Assembly: GCF_000281975.1 (NCBI RefSeq)
Contig: NZ_AKKE01000156.1
Coordinates: 31,857-95,856, forward strand
Reading direction: 5' to 3'
DNA from: Novosphingobium sp. AP12
GTDB lineage: Bacteria; Pseudomonadota; Alphaproteobacteria; Sphingomonadales; Sphingomonadaceae
DNA: 64,000 nucleotides
Shown here: one piece after another, positions 19,147 to 26,904 of the stretch
Position numbering within the stretch: position 1 is the stretch's first letter
Layout: every line of letters starts with the position of its first letter
Notes under the pieces: generated by a model
What the model was told of the DNA's origin: nothing
The model's database searches: none
What the model saw: only the letters and a program-made list of their open reading frames with translations
Position numbers and translations under genes: made by a program

Positions 19147-19240
19147 GTCACCCCGGCGCAGGCCGGGGCCAAGCTCAACAAATGACGTCGCCTCGCGGCA
19201 TTATCTGTTCGCTGGGTCCCGGACTGCGCCGGGATGACGG
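19147..19240. repeat. Inverted pair of REP-like palindromic elements between hyuB and hyuA
   Basis: Two copies of an imperfect GC-rich palindrome in opposite orientation: GTCACCCCGGCGCAGGCCGG onward (19147-19170) and, reading the other strand, CCGTCATCCCGGCGCAGTCC onward (19240-19214). They share the core CCCCGGCGCAGxCCGGG. As I recall, sequences of this type are dispersed between genes in sphingomonads and relatives. They may modulate mRNA decay or termination between hyuB and hyuA. Confidence 0.6.
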
Positions 19241-19257
19241 TGATCCGTTTTTCGCGC

Positions 19258-21078
19258 TTATTCCGCCGCCTCAGCCAAGCCCGACATCTCCGCCCGCAGC
19301 GCCTCGGTCGCCGCATGGTCAACCCCGAGCGTGTAGTCGTCGAGGCTGCCGGTCAGCACCACGCCGTACTTCGCCCGCGCCGCCGCCACGCTGACGTATT
19401 CGTCGAGCACGTCCTCCTTCACCGCTTCGGGATCGCGCAGGAGCGGCAGGCCGAAGCCGCCGCCGCCGCCGTGCTGGTAGGCGATCACCGCGCCCTGTGG
19501 CAGCAGGTCCTGCGCCGTGTGGGCGATCTTGCGCTCGTTGTCGGAGCCGACCTCGAAGTGGTTGGTGTAGGGGATGGCGTCGTCGCCGCCGCACATGCCG
19601 CGCAAGGGGTGCTCGGCGGAGACCATCCACGCCATCGCCGAGGTAGGTTTCAGCACCTGCTTGACGTTGAGCGAGCCCGGCGCGCCGCGCCACTGGCCCG
19701 CGCCGCCGCCGTCGGTGGTCATCTCGCGGCTGATGTTGAGGATCGGGAAGCGGCTCTCCGCGTCCTCCGCCTCGGACAGGATCAGGCTGCCGAGCGCAGA
19801 GGGGCACGATCCCCAGCCGTCCAGCCCCTCGACCGCCGAGACGTCCATCGAGCGGCAGTCGACCCCCTGGTCCATCCACATCATGCCGTTGTCGTCGAAG
19901 CCGACCACCATGTTGGGCATGCCGATCTTGTAGAGCTGTGGCTGCGAGCGTTCGGGCGCGACGTTGGACAGGGCGATGCAGACCGCCTCGGTGATCTCGC
20001 AGGCCGGGTGGAACGATCCCAGCGCGGCGGGCTTGTTCGGCGGCGGCTGGGCGATGCAGCCTTCGGGCACCACGATCTCTATCGCGTTGAAATAGCCCTC
20101 GTTCTTGACGATCGTCGGGTCCATCGCCGCGACCACCTGGCACATCACGTAGCTGCGGGTGTTGGCGAAAGTGTTCCACACGCCGACCAGTTCGGGCCGG
20201 TCGTCGGTGCCGGTGAGGTCCACGGTCAGCTGGTCCCCGGCGATGGTGCAGGTGACGTGGACCTTGACGTCCTTGGTGCCGGCGGTGTCGTGGTCGATGA
20301 AGACGGTGGCTTCGTAGGACCCGTCCGGCCAGCGCGCCACTTCCTCGCGCACGCGCTTCTCGGTGTGCTCGATCGACTGGTTGATGGCGGCCTTGATGAC
20401 GCCCGAGCCCCACCTGGCGATCAGTTCGTCGAGCATCCTGACGGCGTATTGCACGCCGCCGATCATGGCCGCGATGTCGCCCGCAAAGGTCGCGAAGCGG
20501 TTGTTGCGCACCACCGTGTCGAACACGTCGCGGCGCAGTTCCCCCCGGTGGACGAGCTTGAGGCAAGGGTAGATCACGCCTTCGGTGAACACGTCGGTCG
20601 CGTCGAGCGAGAAGCCGCCGGGGTCCTTGCCGCCGGTGTCGCCCTGGTGCGCCTGCAGCGTCTGGATGCAGATCAGCTCGCCCGCCTCGTCGTAGACCGG
20701 GCCGTAGACGCAGTAGTCGGGCAGGTGGCCGCCGCCGTGGTCGGGGTCGTTGGCGAGGAAGACGTCGCCGGGGCCCCAGTCGTAGCGATCCTGGTTCATC
20801 AGCCCCCAGCGCGTCTCCATCTGATTGACGAAGGTGAGGTGCGGCGTGCCGACCGCGCCCATGGCTAGGCGCCCGTGCGCGTCGACGATGGCGGCGTTGC
20901 GTTCGTTCGACTGGTTGATGATCGGCGAGCTTGCGGCGCGGCCGAGGTACGTCGCGCTCTCGAAGCAGACGGTCTCGAAGGCGCCGCGGATGATGTCGGC
21001 GGTGACCGGGTCGATGCTCGCCGTGGTCGGCAAGGGGCCGCGCGCGGCAGCCAGCTTGCGGTTCAACTCGTAGGACAT
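19258..21078 (-). CDS. Hydantoinase B / oxoprolinase-family subunit (HyuB)
   Basis: A 606-residue partner of HyuA. Family blocks are visible: SIDPVTADIIRGAFETVCFE near the start, NQSNERNAAIVDAHGRLAMG, the conserved NDPDHGGGHLPDYCV, and a glycine-rich C-terminal QHGGGGGFGLP. Together with HyuA it should form an ATP-dependent cyclic-amide hydrolase or carboxylase-like complex. I start at MSYELN, preceded by AGAGGA with about 10 bases; a GTG three codons earlier is possible. It is divergent from the aminotransferase gene across 143 bases. Confidence 0.88.
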   Translation of the reverse strand: MSYELNRKLAAARGPLPTTASIDPVTADIIRGAFETVCFESATYLGRAASSPIINQSNERNAAIVDAHGRLAMGAVGTPHLTFVNQMETRWGLMNQDRYDWGPGDVFLANDPDHGGGHLPDYCVYGPVYDEAGELICIQTLQAHQGDTGGKDPGGFSLDATDVFTEGVIYPCLKLVHRGELRRDVFDTVVRNNRFATFAGDIAAMIGGVQYAVRMLDELIARWGSGVIKAAINQSIEHTEKRVREEVARWPDGSYEATVFIDHDTAGTKDVKVHVTCTIAGDQLTVDLTGTDDRPELVGVWNTFANTRSYVMCQVVAAMDPTIVKNEGYFNAIEIVVPEGCIAQPPPNKPAALGSFHPACEITEAVCIALSNVAPERSQPQLYKIGMPNMVVGFDDNGMMWMDQGVDCRSMDVSAVEGLDGWGSCPSALGSLILSEAEDAESRFPILNISREMTTDGGGAGQWRGAPGSLNVKQVLKPTSAMAWMVSAEHPLRGMCGGDDAIPYTNHFEVGSDNERKIAHTAQDLLPQGAVIAYQHGGGGGFGLPLLRDPEAVKEDVLDEYVSVAAARAKYGVVLTGSLDDYTLGVDHAATEALRAEMSGLAEAAE

Positions 21079-21221
21079 CTTTCGCACTTCCTCTTGCCCG
21101 TTGTTTTCGGGATAGGTCGATGCGCATGCCCGTTCTCGACAGGCCGCGCGGGTCGGCGTGCAAATTGCGAAAGTCCGCGCTATCCCGCCATGCCCACGCG
21201 CGCCATCGGAGCAGCACCGCG

Positions 21222-22394
21222 ATGAAGACAGACGGCCGTATCCACCCGGTCTATGCGCAGATGGAGCGCACCGTGTTCGACCGCATGTCTGCGCTCGCGC
21301 GCGAGCATGGCGCGATCAACCTAGGGCAGGGATTTCCCGACGGACCGGTGCCGGAGCCGCTGATCGAGGCGGCGGCGCGAGCCTTGCGCGAAAAGTCGAA
21401 CCAGTACCCGCCCGGCGCAGGCCTCATCGAACTGCGCGAGGCGATCTGCGGCTACTATGCGCGGCGGCAGGGCTCGGCGCTGTCGGCGGAGCAGGTGACA
21501 GTGACGTCGGGCGCGACCGAGGCGATTGCGGCCGCCGTGCTCGCCTTCGTGAAGCCGGGCGACGAGGTGATCCTGTTCCAGCCCGCCTACGATGCCTATG
21601 CGCCGATGGTGCGGCGGGCGGGCGGCGTGCCGGTCTCGATCCCGTTGGCGCCGCCGGAATTTCGGTATGACGCCGAGGCGCTGGCGGCGGCGATCACGCC
21701 CCGCACGCGGGTTCTGATGCTCAACGATCCGCTCAATCCCGCGGGCACCGTCGCCAGCCACGGCGAACTCGAGATGATAGCCCGCGCCTGCACGGAGCAC
21801 GACCTCATAGCCATCTGCGACGAGGTGTGGGAGGACGTGCGTTTCGACGGCATCCCCCACCGCTCGCTGATGAGTTTCCCGGGGATGGAGGAGCGGGCGG
21901 TGAAGATCGGCTCGGCGGGCAAGATCTTCGGGCTCACCGGCTGGAAGATCGGATGGATGATCGCAGCGGGGGAACTCGGCACTGCAATCGCGCGGGCGCA
22001 CCAGTTCCTGACCTTCGCCAGCGCGGCGCCGCTGCAATGGGCGGTGGCCGAGGGACTGGAGTTACCCGAAGCGGTGCTCGCCGATCAACGCGAGGGCTGG
22101 GCGGCATCGCGCGAAAGGCTCAAGTCGGGGCTGGAGAGCGCGGGCTTCGTGGTCCTGCCCAACGCGGCGACGTGGTTCCTGTGCATCGACCTTGCCGCCT
22201 CGGGCGTGGCGCTCACCGATCGGGTGTTCTCCGAGCGTGCGGTGGCCGAAGCGGGCGTGGCGACGGTGCCGGTCAGCGCGCTCTACGAAGGCGAGAGTGC
22301 GCCCGTTCACATCGTGCGCCTGTGCTTCACCAAGCCGGACGCCGTGCTCGACGAGGCGGCGGCGCGGCTGTCGGCATGGAGGGCGGGGCTGTGA
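21222..22394 (+). CDS. PLP-dependent class I/II aminotransferase
   Basis: A 390-residue fold-type I aminotransferase. The Schiff-base Lys is Lys234 in SAGKIFGLTGWKIGW; the cofactor/substrate motif NxPxNPxG appears as NDPLNPAGT; aromatic stacking lies around QPAYDAYAP. The N-terminus INLGQGFPDGPVPEP resembles kynurenine/methionine aminotransferases of the YbdL type. Its donor and acceptor are not determined. Start: the ATG of MKTDGR with GGAG about 12 bases before; a longer in-frame extension encodes no conserved sequence. A GNAT gene overlaps its stop. Confidence 0.85.
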   Translation: MKTDGRIHPVYAQMERTVFDRMSALAREHGAINLGQGFPDGPVPEPLIEAAARALREKSNQYPPGAGLIELREAICGYYARRQGSALSAEQVTVTSGATEAIAAAVLAFVKPGDEVILFQPAYDAYAPMVRRAGGVPVSIPLAPPEFRYDAEALAAAITPRTRVLMLNDPLNPAGTVASHGELEMIARACTEHDLIAICDEVWEDVRFDGIPHRSLMSFPGMEERAVKIGSAGKIFGLTGWKIGWMIAAGELGTAIARAHQFLTFASAAPLQWAVAEGLELPEAVLADQREGWAASRERLKSGLESAGFVVLPNAATWFLCIDLAASGVALTDRVFSERAVAEAGVATVPVSALYEGESAPVHIVRLCFTKPDAVLDEAAARLSAWRAGL

Positions 22395-22921
22395 GCGGTT
22401 TCGCATGGCGGCCGATGCGGCCTGCGGACATCGACGGTGTCGTCGACGTCGCCCGCGTGGCTTTCCCCGATCACTTCGAGGCGCGCGAATGCTTCGAGGA
22501 GCGGCTCGCCTTGTTCCCGCAAGGGTGCTTCGTGCTTGCCTCGGACGAGGAGGTGAAAGGCTACTTGATCGCCTATCCCTGGGCGCTGGGATCGGTGCCG
22601 CCGCTCAACAGCCTGCTCGGCGGGCTGCCTGAGACGCGGGCGGAGTTCTACCTTCACGACCTCGCTTTCCACCCCCACGTGCGCGGGCAGGGCCATGCCC
22701 GCCCCATCGTCGAGCGGCTGGCAGCGGAACTGAGGGCGGCGGGTGCGGAAAGGATCGCGCTGGTCTCGGTAAACGATTCGCTCGCCTTCTGGCGCGGCAT
22801 GGGGTTCGAGCCGGTCAGCGGCGACGAGGCGATGCGCCGCAAGCTGGAAAGCTATGGCGGCGATTCCACCTACATGATGCGCAAGCTCAGGGGCGCCGCG
22901 AACGGCGCCCCTGCGTCCTAG
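22391..22921 (+). CDS. GNAT-family N-acetyltransferase
   Basis: A 176-residue acetyltransferase. The acetyl-CoA loop is VRGQGHARPIVERL, following the LHDLAFHPHV beta strand, and the C-terminus has NDSLAFWRGMGFEPV. The start is GTG overlapping the aminotransferase stop (GTGA) with GGAGG upstream; an ATG five codons earlier is an alternative. The last codons contain a perfect hairpin, and the TAG stop shares the four-base CTAG with the stop of the convergent tadC gene. The acceptor is unknown. Confidence 0.8.
   Translation: MSGFAWRPMRPADIDGVVDVARVAFPDHFEARECFEERLALFPQGCFVLASDEEVKGYLIAYPWALGSVPPLNSLLGGLPETRAEFYLHDLAFHPHVRGQGHARPIVERLAAELRAAGAERIALVSVNDSLAFWRGMGFEPVSGDEAMRRKLESYGGDSTYMMRKLRGAANGAPAS
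22889..22912. terminator. Stem-loop inside the 3' end of the GNAT gene, facing tadC
   Basis: AGGGGCGCCG (22889-22898) and CGGCGCCCCT (22903-22912) form a perfect 10-bp stem closed by a CGAA tetraloop. It is coding sequence for the GNAT gene and lies 5 bases beyond the tadC stop on the other strand. It may stop transcription in both directions, though neither side has a T-tract. Confidence 0.5.
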
Positions 22922-23934
22922 CCCTTCGGGGCGTGTGGGTCGCCGCCGGAGAAGGCGTCGGCGATCGAGCAGCCTGCGGGTCCGAGGATGACCACGAACA
23001 GCGTCGGCAGGATGAACAGGATCAACGGCACGGTCATGATCGCGGGCAGGCGCGCGGCCTTTTCCTCGGCGCGCATCATGCGCTCGTTGCGAAATTCGGC
23101 CGAGAGCACGCGCAGCGCCGAGGCGAGCGGAGTGCCGTATCGCTCGGTCTGGACCATCGTCGTGACCACGCCCTTCACCGCGTCGAGGTTGACGCGGTAG
23201 GCAAGGTTCTCGAACGCCTGGCGGCGCTCGTGGAGGAACGACAGCTCGATCGAGGTCATCGAGAACTCGTCGCCGAGTTCCGGATAGGCGCGGCCCAGTT
23301 CGCGCGACACGCGCTCGAACGCGGCGTCGACGGTGAGGCCGGCCTCGGCGCAGATCACCAGCAGGTCGAGCGCGTCGGGCAGGCCCTTGCGGATGGCGTC
23401 GGTGCGCTTGGTCACGAGGTTCTGGATGAAGACGTCCGGGCCCTTGTAGCCCGCCAGCACCATGGCCGCGAAAGCCATGAACTTCTTGAAGGTGCTCCAG
23501 TCGGGGAAGTAGTCGATCCAGTAGATCACGGTCGCACCTAGCGCGCCCAGCACGATCGGCGCGACGAGGCGCGCGAAGACGACGGCGACGGCCCATTCCT
23601 TGTTGCGGATGCCGGCCTGCGCCAGCTTCTGCTGGATGACCTTGATCTGGCTGTCCTGCAGCATCTTGGCGCCGCCTAGGAACGCGCCCATGCGGTCGGT
23701 CGTGTCGTTGCGGCGCACCAGGCTCTGGCGCTTGCGGGCGGTGGTGACGAGCCCCGCCTTGAGAGCGTCGCGGCGTTCGTTGAGCGCCTTCACGCGCTTG
23801 GCCATCGGATCGCGGATGGTGATCGCCGAATAGATCGCCAGGAGCACGGCGGCGGCCGCCACCATGGACAGCAGCGTGCCGATCAGCGTGACGTCGAAGC
23901 CCAGGATCGTCGGGCCGGCGGGTTGGTCGAGCAT
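22918..23934 (-). CDS. tadC: Tad pilus inner-membrane platform protein TadC
   Basis: A 338-residue member of the type II secretion F family. Hydrophobic segments sit at about 14-38, 115-150 and at the C-terminus (about 300-322), with the T2SSF domain near 170-300 (GLPDALDLLVICAEAGLTVD, then the ERYGTPLASALRVLS block). TadC pairs with TadB as the membrane platform on which the ATPase acts. It follows tadB after 19 bases and ends the pilus locus. Confidence 0.88.
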   Translation of the reverse strand: MLDQPAGPTILGFDVTLIGTLLSMVAAAAVLLAIYSAITIRDPMAKRVKALNERRDALKAGLVTTARKRQSLVRRNDTTDRMGAFLGGAKMLQDSQIKVIQQKLAQAGIRNKEWAVAVVFARLVAPIVLGALGATVIYWIDYFPDWSTFKKFMAFAAMVLAGYKGPDVFIQNLVTKRTDAIRKGLPDALDLLVICAEAGLTVDAAFERVSRELGRAYPELGDEFSMTSIELSFLHERRQAFENLAYRVNLDAVKGVVTTMVQTERYGTPLASALRVLSAEFRNERMMRAEEKAARLPAIMTVPLILFILPTLFVVILGPAGCSIADAFSGGDPHAPKG

Positions 23935-23953
23935 GTTCGTCGTAGTCCCTGGA

Positions 23954-24925
23954 TCAGATCTCGAAGCTGACCATCTTGGCCATGATGAAGGCGCCGATGC
24001 CCATCCACACCGCGCCGCCGATGCCCGCGACCATCAGCCGCTCGTCGACGAGGAATTCGCCGATGTACTTGGGATTCACCCAGTAGATCATGACGGTGAC
24101 GATGAACGGCAGCGAGCCGACGATGTAGGCCGAGGCCTTCGATTCCGAGCTCATCGCGCGGATCTTGAGCTTCATCTGCGCGCGCTTGCGCAGCACGTCG
24201 GACAGGTTCGCCAGCGTCTCGGCCAGGTTGCCGCCGGTCTCGCGCTGGATGGCAAGGGTGATGCAGAAGAAGTTGAACTCGGGGATGCCGAGGCGTTCTG
24301 CGGTTTCTTGGAGCGCGTCCTCCATAGTCTTGCCCACCTTCATGCGGTCGGTGACGAGCTTGAACTCCTCGCCGACGGGGCCGGGAATTTCCTGCGAGAT
24401 GACAGTCAGCGTCTCGGACACCGGCAGGCCCGAGCGAAGGCCACGCACGAGCAGATCCATGGCGTCGGCGAACTTGGCGGTGAAGGCGTTGGTACGTTTC
24501 TTGACGAAGTGGTTGACCACAAGATGCGGCAGTCCCGCGCCGACGAAGGCGCCGAAGGCGAGGCCCAGGAACAGCGCGCCGGTCTTGAGTAGCACGAGCA
24601 GGAAGATCACCGTTCCGAGGCCGAGCGAGCCGTAGATGTACTGATTCATCGACCAGGGCAGGCCGGAGCGGTGCAGGCGCAGCGACAGCGCCTCGGCCCG
24701 TGAGCCGGAGCCGGCGATCTGGTGCGTGCGCGGCTTGCGGGCGGCAACCGCGCGGCGCATCTGCGCCTCCAGGCGGTCGCTGCTGTTCGACGAATGGCGG
24801 AAGCGCACCGTCTTGAGGCGGCGCGTCGATTCCTTGCTGGGCGAGGGGCCGGACAGCGCTGCCCAGAGCAGCAGGAACACGCCGCCGAGGCCGCACGCCA
24901 CCATGATCAGCTGGAGAAAGTTCAT
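23954..24925 (-). CDS. tadB: Tad pilus inner-membrane platform protein TadB
   Basis: A 323-residue type II secretion F-domain protein. It has an N-terminal membrane anchor (about 3-22), a basic linker, two membrane segments at about 95-130, then the F domain (FADAMDLLVRGLRSGLPVSE, QRETGGNLAETLANLSDVLR) and C-terminal membrane segments. It lies between cpaE and tadC. In standard loci the cpaF/tadA ATPase gene stands immediately upstream of tadB; here only 31 bases separate tadB from cpaE. Confidence 0.88.
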   Translation of the reverse strand: MNFLQLIMVACGLGGVFLLLWAALSGPSPSKESTRRLKTVRFRHSSNSSDRLEAQMRRAVAARKPRTHQIAGSGSRAEALSLRLHRSGLPWSMNQYIYGSLGLGTVIFLLVLLKTGALFLGLAFGAFVGAGLPHLVVNHFVKKRTNAFTAKFADAMDLLVRGLRSGLPVSETLTVISQEIPGPVGEEFKLVTDRMKVGKTMEDALQETAERLGIPEFNFFCITLAIQRETGGNLAETLANLSDVLRKRAQMKLKIRAMSSESKASAYIVGSLPFIVTVMIYWVNPKYIGEFLVDERLMVAGIGGAVWMGIGAFIMAKMVSFEI

Positions 24926-24956
24926 CGCCTGGCCGTGCCTTTACGAAGCGCGCGCA

Positions 24957-26228
24957 TCACTGCGCCGCCGGGGCCTTCTTCTTCGCCTTGGGCATCATCG
25001 CCTTGAAGTCGATCTTGCCGAGCAGCGACGCCTTGGGGGCCGTGACGACCCGGTCGTCGCCCGAATCGGCGATCATGTTCGCCAGGTCGCGCATCACCGC
25101 GGCCGCCTTGGTGGCGCGGTTGGCGTCGGCGAAGGTCTGGCCCAGCTTCGCGGCCATCGAGGCGGCCTTGAGGTCGTAGGGGATGACGAAGTCCAGCTTG
25201 GATTCGATCGAGGCTTCGAAGTCGGCCTTGCTGATCTCGGCGAGCGCGGGCTGGACCTTGTTGGCGACCACGAGCACCTGGGTCTGGGGCGCGTTGGCCT
25301 TGAACCACGAAAGCATGCGGATCGTATCGCGCGCGGAAGCCAGCGTCATCTCGGTAACCAGCACCACGACGTTCACGTTGGCGACGAGCTGCGGGAAGTT
25401 GATCAGCATGTTGCGCGGCATGTCGATCACGGTGGTTTCGAACGCGGCGCGGAACTCCTCCTCGAGCTGCACGAAGGCCGAGCCGTCGGTCATCAGCGGC
25501 GCGTTGATCGGCGCTTCGGCGGAAAGGATCGCGAGGTTGTCGTTCGCGCGGATCATGGCGCGCTCGATGAACAGGCCGTCGATGCGGCTGGGGTTCTCGA
25601 TCGCGTCGGTGAGGCCCCGGCCAGGCTCGAGGTCGAGACACAGCGCGCCGGTGCCGAAGTGGATGTCGAGGTCGAGCAGCGCGGTCGGCAGCTTGTGGTC
25701 GGTGCTGAACAGCCAGGCGAGCGAGGTCGCCAGCGTCGAGGCGCCGACACCGCCGCGCGTGCCGATGACCGCGGTCGCGACATGTGCCTGCGCGGCGGCG
25801 GCGTCATGGACGCGCGGCGCGGCGAAGACGGCCTGGGCCTGTGAGAGCGAATCGCGCACCTGCGAAGGCGACAGGGGTTTCAGCAGGTAGTCGTGGATGC
25901 CGCTGGCGATGAGGTCGCGGTAGAGGCGCACGTCGTTGACCTGGCCCACGGCTATGACGACGGTGCCGGGCTCGCACACTTCGGCAAGCGCGTTGATGTC
26001 GCTCAGCGGATCGCCGCTTTCGGACAGGTCCACCATCAGGATGTTGGGGCTCGCGGTGATGGAGAGCGCCTGGACGCCGCTGCGCAGGCCGCCCTTGCTG
26101 CACTTCTCCGATTGCCAGCCCAGATCCATCGCGAGCGAACGCACCACGTCGAGCGAGGCGTCGTCGCACAGGAAGGCCGCGAACTGGTCACGCGATGCCG
26201 GACCGCCCGATTTCCAGGGTGCGTTCAT
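24957..26228 (-). CDS. cpaE: Tad pilus localisation ATPase CpaE/TadZ
   Basis: A 423-residue protein. The N-terminal atypical receiver domain (about 15-130) ends in HDYLLKPLSPSQ; the C-terminal ParA-like ATPase begins with VIGTRGGVGASTLATSLAW (about 154-171), the deviant Walker A usual for TadZ. It directs pilus assembly to the cell pole. I start at MNAPWKSG; upstream in-frame sequence belongs to the shadow of cpaD. The gene begins 2 bases after the cpaD stop. A short Lys/Ala-rich tail (KAKKKAPAAQ) ends the protein. Confidence 0.9.
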   Translation of the reverse strand: MNAPWKSGGPASRDQFAAFLCDDASLDVVRSLAMDLGWQSEKCSKGGLRSGVQALSITASPNILMVDLSESGDPLSDINALAEVCEPGTVVIAVGQVNDVRLYRDLIASGIHDYLLKPLSPSQVRDSLSQAQAVFAAPRVHDAAAAQAHVATAVIGTRGGVGASTLATSLAWLFSTDHKLPTALLDLDIHFGTGALCLDLEPGRGLTDAIENPSRIDGLFIERAMIRANDNLAILSAEAPINAPLMTDGSAFVQLEEEFRAAFETTVIDMPRNMLINFPQLVANVNVVVLVTEMTLASARDTIRMLSWFKANAPQTQVLVVANKVQPALAEISKADFEASIESKLDFVIPYDLKAASMAAKLGQTFADANRATKAAAVMRDLANMIADSGDDRVVTAPKASLLGKIDFKAMMPKAKKKAPAAQ

Positions 26229-26230
26229 CG

Positions 26231-26899
26231 TCAGTTCCCCTTGCTGCCGCTTTCGGCGACCGTGTTGCCGGCACCGGTGGGCGGTGCGGTCCGATAGGCG
26301 CTGATCGCCTTGCTCGCAGTCGTGGCCGACGTGACGCCGGAATCTTCGGCGCCCCGGACGAGGTCTTCCGGGTCGGCGATCATGGCGGCGAGATTGGTGT
26401 TGGTGGCGCAGCCGTAGTTGCTCGACAGGCCGTTGGTCGGGTTGAAATCGCTCTTGGCCGACCAGTCCGGGCAACTCGGCACCGAGGCTTTGGACCGAGT
26501 GACGATCACGCGGGCAGTGCCCGCCGTCACGTAGCCGGCGGTCTGCGGGGCCGGCTGGTCGCCAAGCAGGATACCGTGGCGCGAGGCGATCGCCTCGACC
26601 ATGCTGCGCGTCGCCGGGCTGCCGCTGGGATCGTCGATGGTGACGCGGTCGCCGTACTTCAGGCCCATGGCGTCGAACCAGTCGGCGAGGCGGGCCTGTT
26701 CGCCGTAGGCGAGGCCGGTTCCGCCGGTGTTGACGTCGAGGGTGTAGTTGGTGCGTTCGACCACCGGCTGGTGGACCGAATACATCGAGCGGTTGGACGG
26801 GATGCCGCCGCAGCCGGCGAGAGCGATGCCCAGCGCGAGGGTCAGGCCCCAGGCGGCGGTGCGGTTGGCGGAAGCGAGGGCGCTGCGCATGGTGGTCAT
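26231..26899 (-). CDS. cpaD: Tad pilus lipoprotein CpaD
   Basis: A 222-residue predicted lipoprotein. The signal peptide ends in the lipobox LALAGC with Cys30 as the lipidated residue. The rest matches the CpaD pattern: YSVHQPVVER, ADWFDAMGLKYGDRV and a Cys pair around CPDWSAKSDFNPTNGLSSNYGC, where the two cysteines probably form a disulfide. CpaD supports the CpaC outer-membrane secretin. The start is taken at MTTMRS just after the cpaC stop; MRSA three codons later and a GTG overlapping that stop are alternatives. Confidence 0.85.
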   Translation of the reverse strand: MTTMRSALASANRTAAWGLTLALGIALAGCGGIPSNRSMYSVHQPVVERTNYTLDVNTGGTGLAYGEQARLADWFDAMGLKYGDRVTIDDPSGSPATRSMVEAIASRHGILLGDQPAPQTAGYVTAGTARVIVTRSKASVPSCPDWSAKSDFNPTNGLSSNYGCATNTNLAAMIADPEDLVRGAEDSGVTSATTASKAISAYRTAPPTGAGNTVAESGSKGN

Positions 26900-26904
26900 C
26901 TTTC

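Noticed and set aside
16864..19185. 773-codon plus-strand ORF antisense to hyuA
   Set aside because: Composition typical of a GC-rich antisense shadow, no motif, while the minus strand encodes a complete HyuA.
24926..24956. Possible hidden or frameshifted cpaF between cpaE and tadB
   Set aside because: Only 31 bases are available, and no Walker or secretion-ATPase motif occurs in any frame of the surrounding genes.
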